Made by a program: the position numbers and the translations under genes
In this document: one piece after another, positions 43,785 through 53,743 of the stretch
Position numbering within the stretch: position 1 is the first letter of the stretch
Layout: every line of letters begins with the position of its first letter
The notes under the pieces: model-generated
The model's input: only the letters and a program-made list of their open reading frames with translations
Databases searched by the model: none
Told to the model about the DNA's origin: nothing
Assembly (NCBI GenBank): GCA_947629655.1
Contig: CANREL010000006.1
Coordinates: 20,820 to 84,819 of the forward strand
Direction of reading: 5' to 3'
DNA: 64,000 bases
DNA from: an uncultured Bacilli bacterium
Lineage (GTDB): Bacteria; Bacillota_I; Bacilli_A; RF39; UBA660

Positions 43785-45149
43785 ATGGATAAAGATAATT
43801 TATGGTCTAACATCTTAGATAAGATTAAAAGTGAACTTAATTCATTAGCCTATGACACTTGGTTTTCTGAAACTGAAATTTACAAATTGGATAACGGAGT
43901 CGCTAAAATAATAGTACCCTATGGTATTCATAAACAACACATTATGAATAACTATAAAGATTTAATAGTGAAGTACTTATATGAAGAGACTAATAATAAC
44001 TATGAAATAGAGTTGTTATTGAAAGAAGAAATTGAAGAAGAAGAAAGTCCACAACTAATTGAAAATTTCGAAAATGAAGAGAGTAAAGAAGTATATCAAA
44101 TCAGTAATAACTTATTACCAAAATATACTTTTGATAACTTCGTAGTAGGTAATAGTAATCGTTTCGCTCATGCGGCTGCTCTTGCTGTTGCTGAAGATCC
44201 TGGGCGCATCTATAATCCATTATTCATCTATGGTAATAGTGGATTGGGAAAGACTCATCTGATGCATGCCATTGGAAATTATATAGTTCAACATAGTAAC
44301 AAAAAAGTTTTATACATAACAAGTGAACAATTTGTTAACGATTTTGTCTCATCAAATAGAAAAGATGATAGCGGATCAAATTTCAATTATGTTGAATTTT
44401 TTAAACAGAAGTATCGAACTATTGATGTTTTGATCATCGATGACATCCAATTCCTAGGTGGAGCAACTGAAACACAGAAAGAATTCTTTCATACATTCAA
44501 TACTTTATATGAGGGAAATAAACAAATAATAATATCTTCTGATTCATCACCAGATGATTTAAAAAGACTAGAAGATCGTTTAAAAACAAGATTTGGTTGG
44601 GGATTAGCTGTTGATATTTTTCCTCCAGATTTAGAACTTAGAACAGCAATTATTAGAAGAAAGATAATAGGGGAAGAAATAACAAAACCAATTCCTGAAG
44701 AAGTAATAGAGTACATGGCATCCACAATAAGTGGGGATATTCGAAATTTGGAAGGTGCTCTTACTAGATTGATAGCTTATTCAGCAACTTGGAGTACTGA
44801 TATAACATTACCACTTGCTGAAGAAGCATTAAAGGATTACGTTAATAAAGGTTTGATTAGCGAAAAAAATGATGTAGCTAGAATTCAAAAAATAGTATCT
44901 GATTACTTTCAGATATCAGTCGATGATTTAAGGGGAAAGAAAAGAAGTGCTAATATCGCATTTCCTCGTCAAATAGCTATGTATCTGTGTCGTAAATTAA
45001 CAGATGAATCATTTCCTAAAATTGGAATTGAATTTGGTGGTAAAGATCATTCTACAGTAATGCATTCGTGTGATAAAATAGAAAAAGAGATGAAGAATAA
45101 TAAAGAGCTTGCTAAAACTATTGATAAACTCGAAAAAGAAATACATTGA
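43785..45149 (+). CDS. dnaA: DnaA, chromosomal replication initiator
   Basis: A 454-residue protein. Domain I (1-80) includes LAYDTWFSE. The AAA+ domain has GNSGLGKTHLMHAIGNY and LIIDDIQFLGG. The DNA-binding domain IV carries the signature GGKDHSTVMHS. DnaA melts oriC when bound to ATP. Ribosome site GGGGGGAG precedes the ATG. DnaA boxes lie on both sides of the gene. Confidence 0.98.
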   Translation: MDKDNLWSNILDKIKSELNSLAYDTWFSETEIYKLDNGVAKIIVPYGIHKQHIMNNYKDLIVKYLYEETNNNYEIELLLKEEIEEEESPQLIENFENEESKEVYQISNNLLPKYTFDNFVVGNSNRFAHAAALAVAEDPGRIYNPLFIYGNSGLGKTHLMHAIGNYIVQHSNKKVLYITSEQFVNDFVSSNRKDDSGSNFNYVEFFKQKYRTIDVLIIDDIQFLGGATETQKEFFHTFNTLYEGNKQIIISSDSSPDDLKRLEDRLKTRFGWGLAVDIFPPDLELRTAIIRRKIIGEEITKPIPEEVIEYMASTISGDIRNLEGALTRLIAYSATWSTDITLPLAEEALKDYVNKGLISEKNDVARIQKIVSDYFQISVDDLRGKKRSANIAFPRQIAMYLCRKLTDESFPKIGIEFGGKDHSTVMHSCDKIEKEMKNNKELAKTIDKLEKEIH

Positions 45150-45296
45150 TGTGAATAAAAAATTATTTTCCACAAATTATTAACAATAAAAATTATTAAA
45201 AAATCTTATGAAATAAGAAAAAAATATAGTTATCAACAGTTTCAACTGTAATAATACAAATAATATATAAATAATAAAAGAAAGAAGGAATTAAAA
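45150..45296. other. DnaA-box region between dnaA and dnaN
   Basis: A 147-base AT-rich gap. TGTGAATAA at 45150-45158 is a consensus DnaA box; TTTTCCACA (45166-45174) and TTATCAACA (45230-45238) are one-mismatch versions. With the region upstream of dnaA it gives a two-part origin layout as in Bacillus. Confidence 0.6.
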
Positions 45297-46421
45297 ATGA
45301 AATTAACAATTAAAAAAGATCTATTACTAGATAACTTAAATAAAGTATCAAAAGCTATATCTACTAAAAATTTAATACCTATTTTAGCAGGAATAAAATT
45401 TGAATTAAAAGAAGAAGGCTTAACACTAACAGCATCAGATAATGATATAACTATTCAAACATTTATACCTGTTAATAAAGATGATATGACTATTGAAAAA
45501 GAAGGTATTATAATAATCCAAGGTAAATATATATTAGATATAGTAAGAAAATTACCTGATGAATATATTAATATTGAAGTAATTGATGATTTAAAAATAC
45601 TTATTTCTACCAAAAATAGTGAATTTAATTTAAATGGTATTAGTCAAAATGAATATCCAAAGATAAATCTTGAATTAAAAGAAAATTATGTACTAATCAA
45701 TAATAGAGTATTTAAAAACATCATTAATCAAACTTCTTTTGCTACTTCTAACGATGAATCAAGACAGATCTTAACAGGTATTAATTTTAAGATAAATGGT
45801 AATATAATGGAGTGTAATGCGACTGATTCTTATCGTTTAGCACGCAAAGTAATAACATTAAAAGAACCTTCAGAAGAAAACTATAATGTTGTCATTCCTA
45901 GTAAAAATGTCATTGAATTTTCAAGAATATTGAATGATAACGATAATGATATTGAAATTCATATCTTTAATAATAAGATATTATTTAAATATGACAACAT
46001 AATATTCCAATCTAGATTGATAAGTGGAAGTTATCCAAATACAACTAATTTATTCCCAAATGATTCGATTTTAAAAATAACAGTTGATTTAAATGATTTA
46101 TATAATGTAATAGATCGTGCTAGTATTTTAACATCTGATAAAGAAAAGAATATTGTTACCCTTGAAACTAATGATAATACTCTAATTATGCGTTCTTCAT
46201 CAGCTGAAATAGGGCGTGTTGAAGAAAAAATGGATATTGAAAAAGATAATGATGAAAATATAAAGATTTCTTTCAGTGCTAGATATATGATGGAAGCTTT
46301 AAAATCATTTACTGGAACAAAAGTGGAATTGAGTTTCGTTGGTGAAGTAAAACCAATTATCATTAAAGATAAAGATGATGAGGAATTGACGCAATTAGTT
46401 TTACCAATAAGAACTTACTAA
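45297..46421 (+). CDS. dnaN: DnaN, beta sliding clamp
   Basis: A 374-residue protein made of three clamp domains. Family segments MKLTIKKDLLLDNLNKVSKAI at the start (shown in part), NIMECNATDSYRLARK, and the C-terminal LVLPIRTY are present. It tethers polymerase III to DNA. AGAAAGAAGG lies before the ATG. A terminator follows. Confidence 0.98.
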   Translation: MKLTIKKDLLLDNLNKVSKAISTKNLIPILAGIKFELKEEGLTLTASDNDITIQTFIPVNKDDMTIEKEGIIIIQGKYILDIVRKLPDEYINIEVIDDLKILISTKNSEFNLNGISQNEYPKINLELKENYVLINNRVFKNIINQTSFATSNDESRQILTGINFKINGNIMECNATDSYRLARKVITLKEPSEENYNVVIPSKNVIEFSRILNDNDNDIEIHIFNNKILFKYDNIIFQSRLISGSYPNTTNLFPNDSILKITVDLNDLYNVIDRASILTSDKEKNIVTLETNDNTLIMRSSSAEIGRVEEKMDIEKDNDENIKISFSARYMMEALKSFTGTKVELSFVGEVKPIIIKDKDDEELTQLVLPIRTY

Positions 46422-46450
46422 ATTCGACAAAAAAGGAAAAATTTCGACAA

Positions 46451-46483
46451 AGAGTTATGATATATATATGTCATAACTTTTTT
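46451..46483 (+). terminator. terminator of dnaN
   Basis: AGTTATGA / TCATAACT around a ten-base AT loop, followed by six T. Confidence 0.8.
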
Positions 46484-46509
46484 AGTTATGAATTTATAGG
46501 GGGAAAAAA

Positions 46510-46962
46510 ATGAAAGAATATGAAATAAATGAACAGACGATGGCAATAATACCTATCAATTACTATCAAACATTGGTAAAAGAGAGTGAGAATGAATATG
46601 TAATTGATGAAAATGCTTATCAAATTATGGAAAATAGTTGTGAATATTATGGAAGTACATATAAAGGGCGCTTATCAGCTGCTAAAAAAATATTGAATAG
46701 TAGTTATAAAATACCAATCATGATTGAAGAAAGTGAAAATATAATATTTTTTCCGACAAAATCAAGTCTTTTAGATGACTGTTGTTGGATAAATTATAAT
46801 TTTATAAAAAAATATGAATCAAATGGTAATAAAACTAGATTAATTTTTACTAATAATGAAGAAATTGAAGTAGAAATATCAAAATTATCATTAGAAAATC
46901 AAATATCTAGATCGACTATGTTAGAACTGATTTCAAGAAAGAGAAAGATAAATAATAAATAA
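46510..46962 (+). CDS. comK: ComK-family competence transcription factor
   Basis: A 150-residue protein with the ComK pattern in order: EYEINEQTMAIIP, SCEYYGSTYKGRLSAAK, KIPIMIEE, IIFFPTKSS, CCWINYNFI and LENQISRSTML. In Bacillus, ComK activates genes for DNA uptake and recombination. This copy is shorter than the B. subtilis protein (192 residues) and lacks about 40 C-terminal residues. It occupies the slot between dnaN and recF where many Bacillota have a small S4-domain gene. It has its own terminators on both sides and a strong site AGGGGG before the ATG. Confidence 0.85.
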   Translation: MKEYEINEQTMAIIPINYYQTLVKESENEYVIDENAYQIMENSCEYYGSTYKGRLSAAKKILNSSYKIPIMIEESENIIFFPTKSSLLDDCCWINYNFIKKYESNGNKTRLIFTNNEEIEVEISKLSLENQISRSTMLELISRKRKINNK

Positions 46963-46989
46963 AAAAAATATCCACAAAAATTGTTAAAA

Positions 46990-47015
46990 AAAAGAGCCCT
47001 AAAAAGGCTTTTTTT
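46990..47015 (+). terminator. terminator of comK
   Basis: AAGAGCC / GGCTTTT with a seven-base loop followed by a T run. Confidence 0.8.
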
Positions 47016-47036
47016 CTTTAATTAAAGGGGTATTTA

Positions 47037-47045
47037 TGGTATAAT
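47037..47045 (+). promoter_or_regulatory. extended -10 promoter of recF-gyrB-gyrA
   Basis: TGGTATAAT (TATAAT at 47040-47045 with TG one base before) after the comK terminator. It should drive the mini-ORF, recF and the gyrase genes. Confidence 0.65.
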
Positions 47046-47090
47046 ATTAATGTATGTATAGGACTAGTAGTGTAGGGTTAAGGTGAAAAT

Positions 47091-47117
47091 ATGAGCATTT
47101 ATGATACTTTAAAATGA
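47091..47117 (+). CDS. 8-residue leader mini-ORF coupled to recF
   Basis: ATG at 47091 is preceded by AAGGTG at good spacing and encodes MSIYDTLK then TGA. The stop overlaps the recF start as ATGA. recF itself has no visible ribosome site, so the mini-ORF probably brings ribosomes to recF by termination-reinitiation. Inferred from sequence; translation not shown. Confidence 0.5.
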   Translation: MSIYDTLK

Positions 47118-48250
47118 TTTTAAGAAAAATTAAGTTAGTAAATTTTAGAAATTATAAAAACTTTGGTATAAATTTTCAAAAAAATATAAATATCATCATT
47201 GGAGATAATGCTCAAGGAAAGACAAATATCTTAGAGAGTATCTATACTTTAGCTCTTACGAAATCTTATCGTACAACGCTTGATTCCAATTTGATTAGAA
47301 AAGATCAAGAAAAATTTATAATTACTGGTGAAATAAGAGATGATAAAATTTTTAAAAAATTATCTTTAGAATTATATAAGAATAATAAAACAGCTAAGAT
47401 AAATGATAATGTCATAAATAAAATTTCTGATTATATAGGTAATTTATACGTAATTTTATCATCACCAGACGATTTACAAATAATAAAAGGATCGCCTTCA
47501 GATCGAAGAAATTTTTTAAATATTGAAATAAGTCAATTATCTAGTAATTATATAAAAAAATATAATGAATTTAATAAAATTCTAAAAATGCGTAATGATT
47601 ATTTAAAATTGTTATATACGAATAGTTTAGGAGATTATAATTACCTCGATATATTGACTAATAATCTCATTAATCGTGAAGTTGATATTTATATTGAAAG
47701 ATATAATTTCATTAGTAAAATAAATGAATATATCTCAGAAATATATCAAAATATTACCGAAATAGATAATTTGAAGATAGTTTATCAACCAAACGTAGAA
47801 TTTAAAGATTATGAAAGAGAAACAATAGTCAAAGCTTTATCAGATAAATATCGTATGAATCAAAAAAGAGAAATAATGATGGGAATGACTTTATATGGAC
47901 CACATCGTGATGATTTTTCATTTACTTTTGATGAAAATGATATAAAAATATATGGTTCTCAAGGACAACAAAAATTAGCCTTTATAGCGTTAAAATTTGC
48001 TGAAATACCAATATTTGAGGAAAAGACTAATACAAAACCAATAATATTATTAGATGATATATTTAGTGAATTGGATAAGACAAAGAAAAATAAATTAATT
48101 AAATATATAGATAATGATTATCAAGTGATAATAACTTCTAATGATACTAAAGATATAAGTAAAAAGATTTTAAATAATGCCAATATTTATAGAATTAAAG
48201 ATGGTAAATTGATAGAAAAAGGTGGAGAGAGTAATGGAAGAACAAAATAA
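47114..48250 (+). CDS. recF: RecF, recombination and replication repair protein
   Basis: A 378-residue SMC-like ATPase. Walker A is GDNAQGKTN, the signature region is [17 protein letters not shown], and Walker B is [12 protein letters not shown]. RecF helps load RecA at gaps. Its start overlaps a mini-ORF stop (ATGA) and its end overlaps gyrB by 17 bases. Confidence 0.97.
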   Translation: MILRKIKLVNFRNYKNFGINFQKNINIIIGDNAQGKTNILESIYTLALTKSYRTTLDSNLIRKDQEKFIITGEIRDDKIFKKLSLELYKNNKTAKINDNVINKISDYIGNLYVILSSPDDLQIIKGSPSDRRNFLNIEISQLSSNYIKKYNEFNKILKMRNDYLKLLYTNSLGDYNYLDILTNNLINREVDIYIERYNFISKINEYISEIYQNITEIDNLKIVYQPNVEFKDYERETIVKALSDKYRMNQKREIMMGMTLYGPHRDDFSFTFDENDIKIYGSQGQQKLAFIALKFAEIPIFEEKTNTKPIILLDDIFSELDKTKKNKLIKYIDNDYQVIITSNDTKDISKKILNNANIYRIKDGKLIEKGGESNGRTK

Positions 48251-50159
48251 AAATGTTTATGATTCATCATCAATACAAGTATTAGAAGGGCTAGAAGCTG
48301 TAAGAAAAAGACCAGGTATGTATATAGGTACAACTAGTGAGAGAGGATTACATCATTTAGTTTGGGAAATAGTTGATAATTCTATTGATGAAGCTTTAGC
48401 TGGTTATGCTAATAACATTGATGTCATAATTGGTAAAGAAAACACAATAACAGTTATTGATAATGGACGTGGAGTTCCTGTTGGAATTCATCCTAAGACT
48501 GGAAAATCAACTGTCGAAACTATTTATACAGTATTACATGCTGGTGGTAAATTTGGTGGTGGAGGATATAAAGTATCCGGTGGACTTCATGGTGTTGGTG
48601 CCAGTGTTGTTAATGCCTTGAGTGAATGGTTAGAAGTTAAAGTTTATCGTGATGGAAATGTTTATTATCAAAAGTTCGTCAATGGAGGACATCCTGTTGA
48701 AGATTTAAAAATAATAGATCAATGTCCAGAAGAGAGAACAGGAACATCAGTAAGATTTAAACCTGATAAAGAAATATTTACAGAGACGATAGTGTTTAAC
48801 TATGATATTTTAAAAAATAGATTACGTGAACTAGCATTCTTGAATAAAGGTTTAAAAATTAATCTTTTAGATGAAAGAGAGACAGATAAAAAAGATAGTT
48901 TCATGTATGAAGGTGGATTAGTTGAATACGTTCAAATGTTAAATGAAAATAAAACACCAATTCATGAGACAATAGTTGATGTATCTGGTGAGGAAAATGA
49001 TATATCTATTGAGGTAGCTTTACAATATAATGAAAGCTATAATTCAAGTATTTATTCGTTTGTAAACAATATAACTACTCCAGAAGGTGGAACTCATGAA
49101 GATGGTGTTCGTAGAGCTCTAACACGAGTTATTAATAAATATGCTACTAGTAATAATCTTTTAAAAGATAAAGATGAACCATTATCAGGTGAAGATGTCA
49201 GAGAAGGAATTACAATGATCATTTCTTGTAAACATCCAAATCCTCAATTTGAAGGACAAACTAAGACAAAACTTGGTAATGCAGAAGTTCGAAGTATAGC
49301 TGATAAAATCTTTGCTGAGACATTTGAAAGATTTTTATTAGAAAATCCTGAACAAGCTAAGACAATTGTTGAAAAGTCAATGACCGCTTCCCGTGCAAGA
49401 ATTGCTGCTAAAAGAGCAAGAGAATTGACGAGAAGAAAAAGTGATTTAGATGTCGTCAATTTTGGTGGAAAATTAGTTGATTGTAAAGATAAAAATCCTG
49501 ATGTTTGTGAAATATTCTTAGTCGAGGGTGATTCAGCTGGAGGAAGTGCTATTAAAGGTAGAAATTCAATGACACAAGCTATTTTACCATTGCGAGGAAA
49601 GATATTAAATGTTGAAAAAGCTAGACTTGATCGTGCTTTGAGTAATGAAGAAATAAGAACGATTATAACAGCATTTGGAACAGGAATAGGTGAAGATTTT
49701 GATCTATCTAAATTGAGATATCACAAAATTATAATAATGACTGATGCTGATGTTGATGGATCCCACATAAGAGTTTTATTATTAACTTTATTCTATCGTT
49801 TCTTTAGACCAATCGTTGAAGCAGGGCATGTATATGCTGCTCAACCACCACTTTTCTGTATCAAACATGGTAAGACGATTAAATATGTCTTAAATGAACA
49901 AGAACGTGATGAATATTTGGCAAGTTTATCTCCTAATACAAAGTATGATATCATGCGTATGAAAGGTTTAGGAGAGATGGACGCAGAAGAATTAAATGAA
50001 ACGACAATGGATATAAATAAAAGAATTTTGCGAAAGATCACTGTTGAAGATACAATGGCTGCTGATACAGTATTTGAAAAATTGATGGGTGAAGAAGTTG
50101 AACCTAGGCGTAAGTTTATTGAAGAAAATGCTGTATATGTCGAGAATTTGGATATTTAG
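48234..50159 (+). CDS. gyrB: DNA gyrase subunit B
   Basis: A 641-residue ATPase subunit. GHKL motifs [13 protein letters not shown] and [14 protein letters not shown], the TOPRIM motifs EGDSAGGSA and [10 protein letters not shown], and the C-terminal RRKFIEENA are all present. The start at 48234 follows GGTGGAG inside recF. gyrA is 12 bases downstream. Confidence 0.98.
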   Translation: MEEQNKNVYDSSSIQVLEGLEAVRKRPGMYIGTTSERGLHHLVWEIVDNSIDEALAGYANNIDVIIGKENTITVIDNGRGVPVGIHPKTGKSTVETIYTVLHAGGKFGGGGYKVSGGLHGVGASVVNALSEWLEVKVYRDGNVYYQKFVNGGHPVEDLKIIDQCPEERTGTSVRFKPDKEIFTETIVFNYDILKNRLRELAFLNKGLKINLLDERETDKKDSFMYEGGLVEYVQMLNENKTPIHETIVDVSGEENDISIEVALQYNESYNSSIYSFVNNITTPEGGTHEDGVRRALTRVINKYATSNNLLKDKDEPLSGEDVREGITMIISCKHPNPQFEGQTKTKLGNAEVRSIADKIFAETFERFLLENPEQAKTIVEKSMTASRARIAAKRARELTRRKSDLDVVNFGGKLVDCKDKNPDVCEIFLVEGDSAGGSAIKGRNSMTQAILPLRGKILNVEKARLDRALSNEEIRTIITAFGTGIGEDFDLSKLRYHKIIIMTDADVDGSHIRVLLLTLFYRFFRPIVEAGHVYAAQPPLFCIKHGKTIKYVLNEQERDEYLASLSPNTKYDIMRMKGLGEMDAEELNETTMDINKRILRKITVEDTMAADTVFEKLMGEEVEPRRKFIEENAVYVENLDI

Positions 50160-50171
50160 GAGGTTTTAGAA

Positions 50172-52661
50172 ATGGATCATAATAGAGATAGATTAGAAGA
50201 AAATAACATAGTAAGCGAAGTTGAAACATCATTTCTTGAATATTCAATGAGTGTCATTGTCCAACGTGCATTACCAGATTTAAGAGATGGATTAAAGCCA
50301 GTTCACAGAAGAATTTTATATTCAATGTATGATACTGGATATACTCCAGATAAACCTCACCGTAAGAGTGCAAGAATAGTCGGGGAGGTAATGGGAAAAT
50401 ATCATCCCCATGGAGATAGTTCAATTTATGAAGCTATGGTTCGTATGGCTCAAGATTTTAGTTATCGTTACATGTTAGTTGATGGACATGGTAACTTTGG
50501 TAATATTGAAGGTTATGGTGCTGCTGCCATGCGTTATACCGAGTCAAAATTATCAAGAATATCCCTTGAATTATTGAGAGATATTAATAAAGATACAGTT
50601 AACTTTGTACCAAACTTTGATGAAAGTGAGAAAGAACCAGAAATTTTACCATCAAGATTTCCAAATATCTTAGTCAATGGTACGATGGGAATCGCAGTTG
50701 GTATGGCAACTAATATACCTCCACATAACTTAGGAGAAGTAATAGATGGATGTGTTGCTTATATAGATAATCCTGATATTGATACTCTAGGATTGATGCA
50801 ATACGTCAAAGGACCTGATTTTCCAACTGGTGGTATCATTTTAGGAAATTCAGGTATTAGACAAGCATATGAGACTGGTCGTGGATCAATAACAATTCGT
50901 AGTAGAGCTAGAATTGAGGAAAGTAATGGTCATAATGCCATTATTATCGACGAAGTACCATATGGAGTAAATACATCTGAATTGAAGAAAAAAGTTGCTG
51001 ATTTAGTTCATAACAAGGTAATAGAAGGTATTTCTGATTATCATACTGATCTAAAAGATGGTATAAAAATAACTATAAGTTTAAAAAGAGATGCAAATCC
51101 TCAAGTAGTATTAAATAATTTATATAAACATACGGCATTTCAAACAAACTTTGGTATCATATTTTTAATGCTTGATAATGGAACACCAAAAACTTTAGGA
51201 CTAAAGGAAATAATTGCTAAATACATAGATTATCAAAAAGAAGTAATAATAAGAAGAACGCAATTTGAATTGAAGAAAGCAGAAGCTAGAGTTCATATAT
51301 TAGAAGGATTTAAGATAGCTCTAGATAACATCGATAAAGTAATAAAAATAATAAGAGAAGCTGAAAGCGATGAAATTGCTAAAGCTGGATTACAGAGTAA
51401 CTTCAATTTAGATGAAGTACAAGCTGATGCAATATTAGAGATGAAATTGCGTCGTTTAACTGGATTAGAGAGATCAAAAATAGAGAATGAATTAGCTGAT
51501 TTAATTAAAGAAATTGATCGATTACGCTTAATATTATCTAGTGATCAAAACATTTTAAATGTTATCAAAGAAGAATTGATTGATATTAAAAATAAATATT
51601 CTGATGAAAGAAGAACAACTATTGATATGACAGCTATTGATTACATTGAAGATGAGTCATTAATACCAGTAGATGATGTCATAATTACCTTGACAAATAA
51701 GGGTTATATTAAACGTGTACTAAATGACACATTTAAAGTTCAAAATAGAGGAGGAGTTGGAATAAAAGGAATGGGAACTAACGAAGAAGATTTCCCAGAA
51801 AAATTAATTTCAATGAAAACTCATGATTACATATTAATGTTTAGTAACTTAGGAAAAGTATATAGAATGAAAGGTTATGAAATACCAGAATTTAGTCGCC
51901 AATCAAAAGGCTTACCAATTGTAAATCTATTACCATTAGAAAAAGATGAAAAAATAACTTCAATGGTAATGGTTAAAGCTGAAGAAGAGGAAAATAAATA
52001 TCTAGTATTTGTAACTAAAAAAGGAATAATTAAACGAACAGCGTTAGAAGAATTTGAAAGTATTAGAAATAATGGTAAGAAAGCCATTGTTCTAAAAGAA
52101 GGCGATGAATTAATTTCTGTTAAAAAATCAGATGGAAATAAAGAAATAGCTGTCGGTGCTAACAACGGAAGAATGGTAAGATTCAACGAATCTGAAGTAA
52201 GAATTATGGGAAGAAGTAGTACTGGAGTAAAAGCTATTGAATTTGAAGATGAATATTCAGTAGTTGGTGCTGAAGTTGTTACTAGTGATAAACAGATATT
52301 AATCGTTACTGAAAATGGTTATGGTAAAAAGACAAGTGTTGATCAATATCGTTTAACACATCGTGGAAGTAAAGGAGTAAAAGCTATAAATACAACTGAT
52401 AAAACGGGAAATATGGTTTCATTAAGATGTGTTGAAGGAAATGAAGATCTAGTATTAATAACTGATAGTGGAATAATTATAAGAATCCCAATAGAACAAG
52501 TTTCTTCATTAGGAAGAAATACGCAAGGTGTAAGATTAATAAATCTTAAAGATAATCAAAAAGTATCTACTGTAACAACATTAATTAAATCAGAAGAAAA
52601 CGATAATCCTGAAGAATCTATAAATGATGTTAATGAAACAGAAATAAAAGAAGAGGAATAA
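50172..52661 (+). CDS. gyrA: DNA gyrase subunit A
   Basis: An 829-residue subunit that cleaves and rejoins DNA. Catalytic tyrosine is in [10 protein letters not shown]. The quinolone region reads [15 protein letters not shown], a common wild-type-like pattern with Ser and Glu at the key places. The C-terminal beta-pinwheel has a GyrA box of form QNRGGVG instead of the usual Q(R/K)RGG(R/K)G. The acidic tail ends IKEEE. AGGAGG is upstream. Confidence 0.97.
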   Translation: MDHNRDRLEENNIVSEVETSFLEYSMSVIVQRALPDLRDGLKPVHRRILYSMYDTGYTPDKPHRKSARIVGEVMGKYHPHGDSSIYEAMVRMAQDFSYRYMLVDGHGNFGNIEGYGAAAMRYTESKLSRISLELLRDINKDTVNFVPNFDESEKEPEILPSRFPNILVNGTMGIAVGMATNIPPHNLGEVIDGCVAYIDNPDIDTLGLMQYVKGPDFPTGGIILGNSGIRQAYETGRGSITIRSRARIEESNGHNAIIIDEVPYGVNTSELKKKVADLVHNKVIEGISDYHTDLKDGIKITISLKRDANPQVVLNNLYKHTAFQTNFGIIFLMLDNGTPKTLGLKEIIAKYIDYQKEVIIRRTQFELKKAEARVHILEGFKIALDNIDKVIKIIREAESDEIAKAGLQSNFNLDEVQADAILEMKLRRLTGLERSKIENELADLIKEIDRLRLILSSDQNILNVIKEELIDIKNKYSDERRTTIDMTAIDYIEDESLIPVDDVIITLTNKGYIKRVLNDTFKVQNRGGVGIKGMGTNEEDFPEKLISMKTHDYILMFSNLGKVYRMKGYEIPEFSRQSKGLPIVNLLPLEKDEKITSMVMVKAEEEENKYLVFVTKKGIIKRTALEEFESIRNNGKKAIVLKEGDELISVKKSDGNKEIAVGANNGRMVRFNESEVRIMGRSSTGVKAIEFEDEYSVVGAEVVTSDKQILIVTENGYGKKTSVDQYRLTHRGSKGVKAINTTDKTGNMVSLRCVEGNEDLVLITDSGIIIRIPIEQVSSLGRNTQGVRLINLKDNQKVSTVTTLIKSEENDNPEESINDVNETEIKEEE

Positions 52662-52683
52662 TTCAAATTTTCCTCTTTTTTTG
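52651..52683 (+). terminator. terminator of gyrA
   Basis: AAGAGGA / TCCTCTT overlapping the gyrA stop, followed by a T run. Confidence 0.85.
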
Positions 52684-52701
52684 TTGAAAAAAATTTTTAA
52701 A

Positions 52702-52707
52702 TATAAT
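52702..52707 (+). promoter_or_regulatory. putative -10 of the SRP RNA
   Basis: TATAAT about 12 bases before the inferred RNA 5' end. TTGTTG at 52681 gives only a 15-base spacer, so the -35 is weak. Confidence 0.45.
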
Positions 52708-52718
52708 ATATTAATAGA

Positions 52719-52792
52719 GATGCAATATATATGTTGGGAACCAGGTCAGGATCGGAAGATAGCAGCCTTAACGAATTATATATATGTGCATC
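52719..52792 (+). ncRNA. ffs: SRP RNA (4.5S-like, small form)
   Basis: The conserved domain IV core GGTCAGG-ATCGGAAGATAGCAGCC is present, with the GGAA tetraloop. The flanks GATGCAATATATAT and ATATATATGTGCATC pair to extend one long hairpin of about 74 bases, followed by a T run. There is no Alu domain, so this is the short bacterial form that binds Ffh and targets membrane proteins. It precedes tadA and dnaX; in B. subtilis the same RNA (scr) lies between them. Confidence 0.95.
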
Positions 52793-52813
52793 ATTTTTTT
52801 TGGAGTGATTAAT

Positions 52814-53248
52814 ATGAATTATAATCAATATATGGATATAGCTATAAAGGAAGCAAAGAAAGCATTTAATAATGATGAAATACCAGTAGGTGCTGTAATT
52901 GTTAAAGATGATAAAGTAATTTCTAAAGCTTATAATCAGCGTAACAAAACAAATCAAGTAATAGATCATGCAGAAATAATAGCTATTAAAAAAGCTAATA
53001 AAAAATTGGGTAATTGGCGATTAGAAGATTGTGAAATATATATAACATTGGAACCATGTCCAATGTGTGCTAGTGCTATAGAGCAATCAAGAATAAAAAA
53101 TGTTTTCACAGGAGCTGTGAATAAAAATATTGAGACTAAAAGAATAACTGATGAAATATTTAAAAATATAAAGGTAATAAGTAATATAAAAGAAAAAGAA
53201 TGTTCTAATCTAATTAATAATTTTTTTAATAATAAAAGAAGTAATTAA
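52814..53248 (+). CDS. tadA: tRNA-specific adenosine deaminase TadA
   Basis: A 144-residue zinc deaminase that makes inosine at the wobble base of tRNA-Arg. Zinc site HAE (in DHAEIIAIKKA) and PCPMC are intact. The start at 52814 (MNYNQYMD) follows GGAG; an in-frame ATG at 52784 lies inside the SRP RNA and is rejected. Confidence 0.95.
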   Translation: MNYNQYMDIAIKEAKKAFNNDEIPVGAVIVKDDKVISKAYNQRNKTNQVIDHAEIIAIKKANKKLGNWRLEDCEIYITLEPCPMCASAIEQSRIKNVFTGAVNKNIETKRITDEIFKNIKVISNIKEKECSNLINNFFNNKRSN

Positions 53249-53252
53249 TATT

Positions 53253-53266
53253 ATTTCCCGGGAAAT
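53253..53266. promoter_or_regulatory. Noc-binding site 1
   Basis: ATTTCCCGGGAAAT, a perfect 14-base palindrome identical to the B. subtilis Noc consensus as known from the literature. Confidence 0.9.
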
Positions 53267-53301
53267 AAACAGTTCTTTTGAAAATAGAACTGTTGAAAAA
53301 A

Positions 53302-53317
53302 TGTTTCACGTGAAACA
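53302..53317. promoter_or_regulatory. parS site 1
   Basis: TGTTTCACGTGAAACA, a perfect 16-base palindrome matching the Spo0J/ParB consensus. Confidence 0.95.
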
Positions 53318-53356
53318 ATAAGTAAAAATGTTACTTCTTTTATATTGTTTAAAATT

Positions 53357-53370
53357 ATTTCCCGGGAAAT
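53357..53370. promoter_or_regulatory. Noc-binding site 2
   Basis: Second exact ATTTCCCGGGAAAT, 36 bases (start to start) before parS site 2. Confidence 0.9.
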
Positions 53371-53392
53371 ATTTTATAATAATAAAAGAGAG

Positions 53393-53408
53393 TGTTTCAC
53401 GTGAAACA
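53393..53408. promoter_or_regulatory. parS site 2
   Basis: Second perfect TGTTTCACGTGAAACA. Confidence 0.95.
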
Positions 53409-53657
53409 AATTAAGCAAAATAATTCTTTTTGAAAAATAGAATTGTGTAAAATTTATTGTATTGAACACATATTTACACAAAATGTATATAATTATTACA
53501 TTTATTTTTACACATATATTGTTAATAAAAATAAAAAGACAACTTAATAATTTATAAGAGATATGTGAATAAAAATATTTCCCAAAAAGAATAATTAGTA
53601 AAGTTTTTGACAACTAAAAATATATTAACGTAAAATAAAAAACTGTGAATAAAATAA

Positions 53658-53673
53658 TGTTTCACGTGAAACT
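53658..53673. promoter_or_regulatory. parS site 3 (one mismatch)
   Basis: TGTTTCACGTGAAACT; only the last base departs from the palindrome. A DnaA box ends 6 bases upstream. Confidence 0.9.
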
Positions 53674-53734
53674 TTATTTTATTTTTAAAATACATAAAGT
53701 AAAGAATAATTTGATTCCATTTAAGATAATAAAA

Positions 53735-53743
53735 TGTTATAAT
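53735..53743 (+). promoter_or_regulatory. extended -10 promoter of dnaX
   Basis: TGTTATAAT (TATAAT at 53738-53743) about 29 bases before the dnaX ATG; TTGATT at 53711 is a possible weak -35 with a long spacer. Confidence 0.6.

Noticed and set aside
46440..46510. ComK boxes (paired A4N5T4) near comK.
   Set aside because: A- and T-runs are so common here that a match carries no weight.
52784..52813. Upstream ATG for tadA at 52784.
   Set aside because: It lies inside the SRP RNA; the ATG at 52814 has a ribosome site and matches family length.
53253..53408. Repeated palindromes taken as CRISPR or transposon ends.
   Set aside because: Spacing and length are wrong for CRISPR, no transposase is near, and the sequences equal parS and the Noc site.
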